NCBI RefSeq assembly: GCF_028858725.1
Contig: NC_084768.1
Location: 1,285,853 to 1,349,852, forward strand
Direction: 5' to 3'
Length of the DNA: 64,000 nt
Source of the DNA: Colius striatus
Taxonomy: Eukaryota > Chordata > Aves > Coliiformes > Coliidae
The notes under the pieces are model-generated. The model saw only the letters and a list, made by a program, of their open reading frames with translations. It searched no databases and had not been told where the DNA came from. Below, piece after piece: positions 1-9,068 of the stretch; position 1 is the first letter of the stretch, and each line of letters starts with the position of its first letter. Made by a program: the position numbers and the translations under genes.

Positions 1-302
1 CAGCCCAGGAGAAGAGATCATTTTGCAGAGAGATGCCACTGAGCACTTGCTCCGCATTCTGTTGGGATGCTCCTGCCTCAGGTTCCCCGGGATGTCAGAA
101 AGGGTCAAGTCCCATCACACAGAGCCCACTGAAAGCTTCCCTTGATGCCTGGGGACCACCCAGCCCAGCTCTGGGAATGCCACCACAGGAGGCCCGAGTT
201 GAGCAGCAGCCCTTCACACCCAGTGAGCCCTTCCCCAGCACACACCATCTAGGATCTAGGAGCCAAGAGCCAAAGAGCCCAAGGGGGCCGAGCAGCCCTT
301 AC

Positions 303-1203
303 CTGGCGCGTGCTCCACTTCGCTGCCCGCCGGCATCCAGCCGCCAGCAAACCTCCTGGCAGCCGTGTGCTGAGCGGCGGGGAAGGGGCTGCGTGTGCCA
401 CAGCCGGCAACGGCCCCGCTCGCAGCCCGGGGCTCTGCCTGCGGGGATGGCGGCAGCGCAGCAGCGCTCTGGGCACGGCTCGGCTCCGGCGGGGTCCCGC
501 ACACGCTGCTGGCGCTGCCGGCGCTGCTGCCGGCCGCGGGGCTGGGTTGGCAGCTCAGCCTCAGCCCTGCCTGGGACACTGCGCTCTCAGGAAGCGGGAG
601 GGCACAACAGCCAGCAGGGACGGCGGCTGCTGCTTCGGGCCGGGATTCCTCCTCTATCCCTCGTTCCTCCTGCGCTTCCTCAGCGCCTGTGGCCGCTTCC
701 CCGGGAGCGCTCTGGGCACTGCTCGGCTCCTGCCCGGCTCCTGGCGCTGCCGGCGCTGCTGCCGGCCGCTGCTCTGCGTCGGCGCCTGAGCCTGAGCCCT
801 GTGCGGGGCTGGCTGCAGCGCTGCCGGGACACTCTGTGCTCTGCACAGGGACAGAAACAGCAGAGGGGACGCCGCTGTCCTCTCCACATCCTCCTGTCTC
901 TGCTCCTGCCGTGTCACCCTCAGCAGTGCTGGGCTCAGCAGTTGGTGCTGACACATCCCGAAGGTCAGTCTCTGGGCATTGCTCTGCTGATGACACAGGC
1001 AGCTCCTGAGGGACACAGGCTTCCCCTTGGGGCCAGGACTCTTCCTCTGTCCCTCCTCTCTGCTGCGCTTCCTCAGCAGCTGCTGCCGCTTCAGCACCAG
1101 CTCTGGCCTGCTCTCTGCGGTAGGAGTAGAGCCACCAGCAGCCCAGCAGTGCCAGCGCTCCAGGCACAACGTAGGGGATCACGCTGGCGAAGCGAAGAGC
1201 CAT
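303..1203 (-). CDS. AKAP1-like protein, copy A, first coding exon (gene cut by window edge)
   Basis: This is the mirror of the complete right-arm gene at 23421-26033. The ATG is at 1203 and the exon ends at a GT donor (302-301, read on the minus strand); the remaining exons lie left of base 1. The N-terminus has a short hydrophobic segment of about 17 residues followed by a Trp-Leu-Tyr and basic patch, like the mitochondrial outer-membrane anchor of AKAP1. The rest of the exon encodes an Ala/Glu/Gly/Pro-rich region with a partial internal duplication (two blocks containing EEAQ...EEES). A 5' noncoding exon ends at 1524 and a TATA-like box lies at 1668-1674, both on the minus strand. The encoded exon differs from copy B by one codon (Ala versus Thr). 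The family assignment rests on the anchor here plus the KH exons seen only in copy B. Confidence 0.75.
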
Positions 1204-2245
1204 TGCACAGAGCTCAGCAGGATCTAGCAGGAGAAACAGACAGCATGGTCAAGTACTCCCAGGGAAGGGAACAGGCATTGCTTGAGCTATTGCTCTGTGC
1301 TCTACACCCTCATGTTTGGGCCCAAAGCATTGCTTTTAGCTTCCAAAGCCTCATTTTGGGGCAAACAGAGGAATTAGCAGACAGCAACACTACCCATAGC
1401 CTTGGCCAGGCTCTGGGGGTGGAAGAGCCCAGCATGGAAATGGACTGGCAGGTGCAGAGCAGCCTCTCCTGTCAGCCCTGTCTACATCCTCTTCTCTGTC
1501 CTGAGAGGTAAGGTCATCCTTACCTTTGGAAGAGGACGGGAGTTGAGGAGAAGTGGGCAGCAAATTAGAAATGGCTGGAAGAAAGCAGGAAGGCAAGTAG
1601 CCAAAGAAGGAGCTGAGTCCTCCTGAGGGCAGCTCAGCCCAACTGGCTCTGGCTGTCCCCTGGGAGGCTTTATAGTCCCTGGCCAGGTGAGGTCACAAAC
1701 GCCGGCTGAGGTCTGGAACAGCCCCTGTGTGACATCAGCAGCGCACAATGTTCTCTGTCTCCCTTGGTGACGGCCACAGCGCTGCCCCTCCCCTGGGATG
1801 GGCTCTGGGATCACTACTGGCCATAACTGAGAGGTTCTGCTAGAGGCAGAGCATTGCTCACACTGTCGGGAAAAGTCTGACACTGAGCAGGGCTGCAGGG
1901 AGGAGGCAGCTGGGGTGCAAGAAATCTCCTCGCCGCGGCTGCGGGGGCTCGGCCGGGAGCGGGGCCGCACTCGCCAGCCGGCTGCTCGGGCTGCTCGCTG
2001 CCCGCTGCCTTCTGCCTCACACACGCCGGCGCTGCGGCTTTCGAGCCGAGAGAAAACAGTCGCGGAGCCTCGGGGAGCCTCAGACCGCTGCCTCTCGCCC
2101 GTGCAGCGGCTGCCCCGGGTCTCCTTCCTGGGACTGAAGGACTTCTCCTTAGCCAACACCAGCTTGGCCAAGTCTTCCTGCTGCTCTGTCCCACTCCCCC
2201 TGCCAGCCCATCTCCTCCTCAGCCTCCAGAACGCAGCATCACACC
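1204..2245. promoter_or_regulatory. Shared upstream region between divergent AKAP1-like and FOXJ1-like genes, copy A
   Basis: About 1 kb separates the two start codons. For the AKAP1-like gene (minus) there is a TATA box (TATAAAG on the minus strand at 1674-1668), then a noncoding exon ending at a good GTAAGG donor (1524/1523) and an acceptor just before the coding exon. On the FOXJ1-like side, 1925-2110 is GC-rich with many CpGs and no TATA box. Homology to the third FOXJ1-like copy stops inside the CpG-rich part, near 1935, so the pairing of the two genes arose at a rearrangement breakpoint in the FOXJ1-like promoter. Shared regulation is an inference. Confidence 0.55.
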
Positions 2246-5200
2246 ATGGTGCTGAGCCCTGAGCTGACACAGGACACTGGCCACAGGAGCAACCCTTCTG
2301 TCAGGCCACCCTACACCTACGCCAGCCTCATCTGCATGGCCATGGAAGCCAGCCAGAAGCCCAGCATCTCCCTCTCTGACATCTACAAGTGGATCAGGGA
2401 CAACTTCAGCTACTTCCGACACGCTGATCCCAGCTGGCAGGTAGGAGACTGGCAAAGCTCTTGCCTTTGAGCCCCTGTGCCCACAGGGCTGGGGAGGCTT
2501 TGCAGAGCCCCAGCGTGCAGGGGAAGGGCCTGCGGGGATGCTGGGTGCTGCTGGGAGGAGAGCAGCACGGGCAGCTGCTGAGGAGGGGCTGGGATGGGCA
2601 GCAGCTTGGGGCTGAGGCTCTGTGGGCCGGGGCAGGGCAGGAGGGACCCGGGTGGCTCATCCTTCCCCTTGTATCCCTGCCAGCCCAAAGCCAGAGCGTG
2701 CCAACCATCCTGGGGGCTGCTGCAGGCAGGGCTGGGCACAACCCTGCAACCCCCTGCCCAGGTGTGGCCACCTTGTCCTCAGGCAGGGGGGTGTGCAGCA
2801 GCTCCTGAAGCCCAGCACAGGGAAGGGAAGGGAAGGGAAGGGAAGGGAAGGGAAGGGAAGGGAAGGGAAGGGAAGGGAAGGGAAGGGAAGGGAAGGGAAG
2901 GGAAGGGAAGGGAAGGGAAGGGAAGGGAAGGGAAGGGAGAAGGGGACCTGCTGGTTCCCCTCCAGGCTCACCTGGTTCCTCCCCATCCCCAGTGTTGGGG
3001 GCACCTACGGGAGGGATTCAGGACAGGAGCTGTGTGCCAGTGGGGTGGTTTCTCCTCCAACTCACGTCTGGATCCTCACCGTGCTCGTCATCAACTGTGC
3101 TTAGTAACAAAGGCAGGAAAGTTTCCAGCCCTTCTCTGCAGAGGGCTGTTGCAGGCAGGAATGCTCAAGGTGTGAAGCAGACAGGGAAGAACAGAGGCAG
3201 CCCGGGCTGCAGGGAGTTTGGGCTGAGGAGGGCAGATGGGGAGCAGATGTGGAGCAGAGCTGCAAGTCTGTGAGCGTTAAAGTTTCAATCAACTGTCCCG
3301 GTGCACTGAGCACAGCTTGGATTGTTTGCAGGGATTTCTGTGCTCCTGCTCTTAATTTCCACTTCTTTTTTGTGTGTGTGTTTTTCAACATTTTGGGTTT
3401 TTTTTCTTTTTTTTCCTGTCTTCCTTTTTTTTTTCTTTCCCCTTTCCTTTCCTTTCCTTTCCTTTCCTTTCCTTTCCTTTCCTTTCCTTTCCTTTCCTTT
3501 CCTTTCCTTTCCTTTCCTTTCCTTTCCTTTCCTTTCCTTTCCCTATTTCACTTTCCTCTTTCTTCTTTTCCTTTCTTTTGTTTTTGGCTATGTTCCTAAC
3601 CAAGCTCTGCCCATGGAGCCCAGGATGCCCTGACATTGCTGTCTCCTCTCTTTGCCCCCAGGCCACAATGTGCCTTTCCCCCAGCCCCACACAGCTCGGT
3701 GCCGCGGCACCAGCCCAACACTCACCATTGCTTTTGCTTTGCTGCTTCTCTTCTGGCTCTAGAGATCCATCCGGCGCAACCTCTCCTTGAACAAGAGCTT
3801 CATCAGGGTGCCCCAGGAGAAGGGGGAGCCAGGCAGAGGCGGCTTTTGGATGCTTCACCCCGAATATGCCCAGAGGCTCAAGAGTGGGGCCTGCAAACAG
3901 AGCAGGATGCCCCCAGCACACAGCCACACGGTCTGTCCTGCAACAGCCCCGCAAGGCACAGGGAGTCTGGCCACCACAGACACCTCCTCTGGCACCTACA
4001 CTTCCATCCTCAGTGTCAACAGGGAGTTGCAGCAGCTGCTCGAAGACTTTGAAGAAACCACCAGCAACGAGTCTCTGACTGCAGCGGATGGCAGATCTGG
4101 GCAGAAGCGCAAGAAGCCATCGCCTGCAGGAATGGCCAAGGTGTCTCGGCTTTGCAGCCCTGCCCTGCTGAGCCAGGAACAGCAGCCGGAGCTGGGGGCA
4201 CTGAAAGCAGACTTGGACAGAAAAGACACCTTCAAAACCAACCCACGTGGAGACCTTGACAGGAAAACAAGGTTTGACACCACAGTGAGCAGAGACATTG
4301 CCTGCAAACGGCGGAGCATGCCCCCAGCACACAGCCACGCAGCCTGTCCTGCAACAGCCCCGCAAGGCACAGGGAGCCTCACCACCACAGACACCTCCTC
4401 TGGCACCTACACTTCCATCCTCGATGTCAACAGGGAGTTGCAGCAGCTGCTGAAGGAGTTTGAAGAAGCCACCAGCAACCAGACCCTGGCTGCAGCAGAT
4501 GGCAAAGCAGGGCAGAGGCACAAGAAGCCATCACCCAAACCAATGGCCAAGGTGTCTCGGCTTTGCAGCCCTGCCCTGCTGAGCCAGGAACAGCAGCCGG
4601 AGCTGGGGGCACTGGAAGAGGATTTTGACTGTGAAGCCATCTGCAACACCAACTCATGTGGAGAACTTGACACTAAACTGAGCAGAGACATTGCCTGCAA
4701 ACAGCGGAGGATGCCCCAAGCACAGAGCCACCCGGCCTGTCCTGCAACAGCCCCACAAGGCACAAGGAGCCTCACCTGCACAGACACCTCCTCTGGCACC
4801 TACACTTCCATCCTAACTGTCAACAGGGAGGTGCAGCAGCGGCTGAAGGAGTTTGAAGAAGCCACCAGCAACCAGACCCTGGCTGCAGCAGATGGCAAAG
4901 CAGGGCAGAAGCGCAAGAAGCCATCGCCTGCAGGAATGGCCAAGGTGGCTCGGCTTTGCAGCCCTGCCCTGCTGAGCCCGGAGCAGCAGCCGGAGCTGGG
5001 GCCACTGCAAGGGGACTTGGACTGGGAAGCCTTCTTCTACACCAACCGACGTGGAGGCTTTGACACCAAAACCAGCTTCAACAGCAATGTGGACAGTGAC
5101 TCTGACTCAGAAAGCAGCTTCATCACCATCTCGAACCGTGACTCTCCACTTCTGGAGCTCACAGAACCAAACAGCCCCGCAGAACACGAGCCAGAGCTGA

Positions 5201-5364
5201 CGGCACACGGGCTCCACATCCACCTGCTCCAGGATGGCCAGGAGCAGCAGCAGCTCCTCACTGAAGCCAGCGTGAACAACCTGGACTTTGATGAAACCTT
5301 CATGGCCACTTCTTTCCTGCAACAGGAGTTGGACAAAGAGACAAACGACTGTCTCTACTACTGA
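2246..5364 (+). CDS. FOXJ1-like forkhead protein, copy A (two coding exons)
   Basis: Exons are 2246-2440 and 3763-5364. The donor CAG|GTAGGA and the acceptor CTCTAG|AGA keep frame and give 598 residues. The forkhead (winged helix) domain spans about residues 20-105: exon 1 holds [10 protein letters not shown] and IYKWI, exon 2 holds NLSLNK and GGFW. The order and intron position match FOXJ1, the master transcription factor of motile cilia. After the domain, a unit of about 131-137 residues occurs three times (108-244, 245-375, 376-about 505), each with HSH, VNRE.QQ.L..FEE, K.KKPSP, AKV and QEQQPEL blocks. The C-terminus keeps the FOXJ1-like [13 protein letters not shown] box. Recognition-helix positions 66 and 70 are Arg where forkhead proteins normally have Asn and His. 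The start ATG sits in a strong CACCATGG context created by a 15-bp segment absent from copy C; the normal FOXJ1 N-terminal region is deleted. The frame is open, but function is unproven. Confidence 0.8.
2819..2938 (+). repeat. (GGGAA)n microsatellite in FOXJ1-like intron, copy A
   Basis: Uninterrupted 5-bp repeat of about 118 bp. The copy B equivalent (21715-21805) is shorter and the copy C equivalent (60381-60500) is of similar length. Confidence 0.95.
3430..3543 (+). repeat. (CCTTT)n microsatellite in FOXJ1-like intron, copy A
   Basis: A pure 5-bp pyrimidine repeat follows a T-rich stretch, about 220 bp upstream of the exon 2 acceptor. In copy C the same intron position holds a purine/pyrimidine block of about 1.7 kb. 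Confidence 0.95.
3889..5080 (+). repeat. Threefold in-frame repeat inside FOXJ1-like exon 2, copy A
   Basis: Units begin at 3889, 4300 and 4693, each at the sequence GCCTGCAAAC. The spacings of 411 and 393 bp are both multiples of three. The unit corresponds to the single region of ordinary FOXJ1 that follows the forkhead domain. The third unit ends in an acidic DWEAFF-type segment. Confidence 0.9.
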
Positions 5365-6668
5365 ATCAACAGAGAGCATTTGCACAAAGACAAGGATGCC
5401 TCTGCCAGCAGCTGAGTGAGTGGAGCACTCTGACATCCCTCTTATCAAAGGCCTGTCACCGTGCAGAGGATGCTCCCCCATGCTGCTGGGACAAGATTTC
5501 CCTGAGACAGACACATCCCCAAGGATTTCACAGCTCAATTGTAAGATTAGTCATGGGAAAGATGGAGGGAGAAAAACCAGCACCACAGGGAATGTTTGCC
5601 AGATGTTTAAAAGACACAGGAGAAAGAAGGGAACTGAGCACTGGGCATTCATAGGCTCTGAAACTCAGACGAAGCAGAACACCGTGGGCAGCACCAGCTC
5701 GGCTGCTTCTCCATTGCCCTTGGTCTCTCCTGTTATCAGTGGAGACAGAGAATAGACACAGGGGCTGCTGCCACTGCTCCAAGTTCTGGCCTTTCTGTAA
5801 GCTGCCTGCTGGGGAATTTTGCTGACCAGGAGCTCCAGGCTGTAGTGCTTTGATGGACAACTTCCACAGTGATGGGGGCAGCTGGAAGCTCAGAAGGGTT
5901 TGTTGAGTGACAGGTTATCCCAGTCAGGTTTATCAGGTGCCAGAACGAGGAGCAAATCTGGAACCTGTAGGAAAAGCTCCCCTGAACCAGCATGTGATCT
6001 GTCTAGGAAAGGTTCTGCCCTCTGTTGTGCCCTGTTCTGTGAGCGCTGCGCTGTCCCTGGACACTGCTGTGCAGCACAGCTGGAGCCCAGAGGCTGGCTG
6101 TGTCTCAGGACACGGTCATGGGAACCACGGAAGCAGAAGTGGAAAGGACTTTTCTAGATGGTACTGATCACCCAGAGAGCTGTGGTCACCCTGTGGGTGC
6201 ATCCCAGCAGGATCAAGCAGCTGCATGATCAGAGCACACTGCCAGACAAGAGGCTGAAAATGAACTGGGATATCTGGCATCTGGGTGGTGTCTCTGGCAG
6301 GAATGTCAGGAAGGGGAGAAGTTGACACAGACAAAGAGGCCAACACAAACTTAGAAGAAACCTGAATGCTGACTTCAACACAGAGGAGAGGAGAGGAGAG
6401 GAGAGGAGAAGAGAAGAGAAGAGAAGAGAAGAGAAGAGAAGAGAAGAGAAGAGAAGAGAAGAGAAGAGAAGAGAAGAGAAGACCGAAACCCACAGCCTGA
6501 CCTGCAGCTCTCCATCAGTGTGGGACCTGCTGCCATCAGAGAAGCATCTTGTTACGTTTTATTTTCTGTTTATGTTCTATGTCATTGTATTTTGTTCTGT
6601 CACATCAACGCTTTTCCCCAGCATTGTTTCACAGGGCAAACACGGCTCCTTGTTGTGTTACAATTAAA
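5365..6668 (+). other. Probable 3' untranslated region of FOXJ1-like copy A with ATTAAA poly(A) signal
   Basis: No coding potential is recognisable after the stop codon. An ATTAAA hexamer lies at 6663-6668 and is conserved in the right arm (17906-17911, minus strand). A GAGAA-type microsatellite (6382-6480) lies within it. Assignment as the 3' UTR is inferred from position. Confidence 0.45.
6382..6480 (+). repeat. (GAGAG/GAGAA)n microsatellite, left arm
   Basis: A 5-bp purine repeat that changes from GAGAG to GAGAA units. The right-arm counterpart (18094-18267) is about 75 bp longer, the largest length difference between the arms. Confidence 0.95.
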
Positions 6669-6679
6669 AGTACTTGCCC

Positions 6680-8170
6680 CAGCTTGAAAGAACATTTAGT
6701 TCTCAGTCTTCACAGGATGTCTCTGTGAGCTTGCTCTGACATATTCTATTGTCCTTCCTGTCCTCCACTTGCTGGAGAAGAAACAGGCACAGTACTGCTC
6801 AAGTGGCTGGGTGTGACATGTGCTTGAGACACAGCATCTGTCTCAAGGGCTGTGTTGAGGAGACAGCCTGGAAAGCAGAGGCAGAGTCTGATTCCCCGTT
6901 CTGCTGTGCAGCTTTGCAGCCCTGGCACTCTCCTGCTGTGGGGCTGAGCCTGAAGCCCCGAGTCTCTCCTGGGAGGGAGCAGCACTGAGGCCTGAGAAGA
7001 GGAAAGATTGCCCAGCATGAAGCTGCTGTCAGCCTTTGGCAGGCAGGGTGGGGTTTCTGAGCTGCCTGGTGCTGCCGTTCCTGGGGAGCACTGAAGAGCC
7101 AGGGCGGCTGCCTGTAGCCGCAGGCAGGAGCGTGGGCAGCAGCAGTGAGCGGGGCTGTGTGCAGCTGGGGAACGGCTTTGGCACCGGCACCGGGACTGAA
7201 GTGCCCGAGCCCAGGGCAGCATCGGCAGCGTCGTTCCTTTCTGTCAGCGCCGGCTGCTCGGGGCGTTAAGGGTGTCCCACTGGGGAAGCCTGCTTCCCTT
7301 TTCCTGGCAAGGTGGTATTTAGAGCTGAAACAGTTGCTGTTTGAAAGCAAAACCATCACACAAAAGCAAAGCCTGGCTGGGTGATTTCCCTCTCTCCCCC
7401 ACAGCCTGTCCCCACTTTCCTGCCCATCTCTCTTGCTCAGCTGGCTGCAGCTTCTCTCTTCTCTCCAGACCTCCATCCTGCTCCTCACCCCCTTTTAGCT
7501 CTTCCTCTGACTCTCTCAGCCCATCGCTGTTCCACCCTCCTGCGCCTTCTGCTGATCCACATCCCTCTGTTCCTCGCTCTCTCTGGATGCTTTGCTTTTC
7601 CTCCTTTCCCTTTCTCTGTCCTTCCCTATTCCCTTCTGTCCTAATCCCTGTCTCAATTCTCTGTCACTTCACTGTCCTGCTGCCTTTTCTGTCTCTGTCC
7701 CCCTGTCCCACTCCCTGCCTGTGTCTGTGTATCCCCCCATCCTCCTTTCTGCCCTTCCAATCCTCTCTCTGTCCCTCTTTCCTGCTCTTTATTGCTCTTT
7801 CTCCTCCTGCACTCGCTGTCTCCTTAAGCTCCATCCCTTTCCTGCTCTGTCTCTTTTCCCTGTTCCTCCCCAGTATTTTCCTCCTCCTCCTCCTTTGGCT
7901 CCTCCTGGGGCTGGGCCTGTGCAGCCCTGGGGAGGCGGCCATGGGGCTGCAGGGTCAGGGGGGCCTGGCCAGGGGCTGGTGTCCCTGCAGGGTCAGGCAG
8001 CAGGAAGGAGGCCCCGGGGCACGTGGGAGCTATAGGCCTGGGGCACTGGCTACCAGCCTGCCATGTTGGCTCCTGGGCCATGTGGGAGCTGTAGCCCTGG
8101 GGCACAGGCTGTTGGCTCCTGGGCCATGTGGGAGCTGTAGCCCTGGGCAGGGGCTGCCAGCCATCCCTTG
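6680..8170. other. Inner part of left arm, no gene recognised; pyrimidine-rich block
   Basis: Bases 7381-7880 are strongly C/T-rich on the plus strand and produce long spurious reading frames. No protein family, RNA or LTR is recognised. The block is repeated inverted at 16690-17195. The last 150 bp (8020-8170) contains near-duplicate units around a GGGCCATGTGGGAGC core. Confidence 0.5.
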
Positions 8171-8608
8171 TTCTGAAGAGCTGCAAAGCACACACACCTC
8201 TGATGGCCTAAGGTGCCCCTCCCCAAAGGGCCTGGTCCCACTTCTACCAGGTTCCTGTCTTTAGACAGCTGAAATTGAGGAAACTTCATGGTGTTTTCAA
8301 CTTCTTTTCACTCTTAGGGTTTGAAAGGCTGTAGGCAACACACCATGGCTGCAGGGACAAATCCATAACTAATCACCCAAATTCAGTCACTCGGTGGCTT
8401 CCTCTGGAAAATAACTCTGTATTGCACACTGCTGCCACATATCAATAACCACAGAACCCAGCAGCTTGCAGCACATCAGCATTTGAGCCCTAACATAATG
8501 CAGCCCACTATCAGAAACAAACTCAAACAGGTTGTGCAAGCATCCCCAGAAATCCATCCTATGAATACATGACTTGGTAGATTCTGACCTGCTTAACTGT
8601 GAGAACTC
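8171..8608. other. Palindrome spacer, unique side of the ERV insertion, nothing recognised
   Basis: Mixed-composition sequence with no counterpart in the right spacer (15963-16445). It ends at the ACCTC target duplication of the provirus. Confidence 0.5.
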
Positions 8609-8613
8609 ACCTC
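8609..8613. other. Target-site duplication ACCTC, left flank
   Basis: Directly abuts the LTR TG. The identical 5 bases follow the other LTR at 15958-15962. A 5-bp duplication fits class I ERV integration. Confidence 0.85.
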
Positions 8614-9050
8614 TGTTATAAATGAGCACAATGGGCCATTTAAGCCAATTAAAACCAATTTATTAATACAGAAAAGAAAAAGCAAAGCACAGCGCTGGGT
8701 GACAGGGGGAGTCACCGCTCCACCAACTGCCACACCGAGAGTCGTTCTGTTCCTCCTTTTATACTCTCCTTCACGTCACCCCTCCAGCGTCCTTCCGCGC
8801 ATGTCCACCCAGTTGCTAGGGGTCGTTTTCTGCCTCCGGCTGATCGTTGATGAAGGCCCCAGTAGTCTTCCTTGGTGTCCTCTGCTTAAGTCTGAAACTC
8901 GGAACAACTTGTAGTTGATTAGTTCAGCAATGTTTATCTTTTGCAGTTTCTCAGTTTCATAAGCTATCACAAGGTTGCCAACTGTCAGTTACTCATTTAC
9001 ATTATATTCTTCCCTATTTCTAGTGAACAAAAAGTCATGTTCCCATTACA
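8614..9050 (-). repeat. 3' LTR of gammaretrovirus-like provirus
   Basis: 437 bp, same length as the 5' LTR. On the minus strand it contains a TATAAAAGG box and, downstream, an AATAAA signal near the plus-strand left end. It differs from the 5' LTR at about 8 sites clustered in plus-strand 8690-8850. Confidence 0.93.
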
Positions 9051-9064
9051 ATCCCCCCTTTTTC
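9051..9064 (-). promoter_or_regulatory. Polypurine tract of gammaretrovirus-like provirus
   Basis: On the minus strand an AAAAAGGGGGGAT run directly precedes the 3' LTR, the usual position for plus-strand priming. Confidence 0.85.
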
Positions 9065-9068
9065 TATT

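Larger units (their letters stand above)
1..8170. repeat. Left arm of large palindrome (inverted repeat)
   Basis: The reverse complement of this block lies at 16446-24623. Base 1 pairs with base 24623, so the arm continues beyond the window. Paired coordinates sum to 24624 near the outer end, 24649 after the FOXJ1-like intron and 24574 beyond the GAGAA array; the shifts come from microsatellite length changes. The long FOXJ1-like exon encodes an identical protein in both arms, and the AKAP1-like first coding exon differs by one codon. Near the inner end (about 7700-8170) differences become frequent, including an extra unit of about 58 bp at 8050-8150. The pattern fits a recent inverted duplication or one kept similar by gene conversion. 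Confidence 0.95.

Noticed and set aside
33-1511. 492-codon plus-strand frame (571 codons in the right arm)
   Set aside because: Antisense shadow of the GC-rich AKAP1-like first coding exon.
1741-1790. Possible RFX X-box (GTCACCAAGGGAGAC on the minus strand) in the shared promoter
   Set aside because: The second half-site departs from the RGYAAC consensus, so I could not support an RFX site.
3385-4521. 378-codon minus-strand frame across the FOXJ1-like exon and intron (413 codons in copy B)
   Set aside because: Antisense to the repeated coding units and continuing through the AAAGG microsatellite.
7341-8264. 307-codon frame in the pyrimidine-rich block
   Set aside because: Low-complexity Ser/Pro/Leu composition, no start context or domain; frame broken differently in the other arm.
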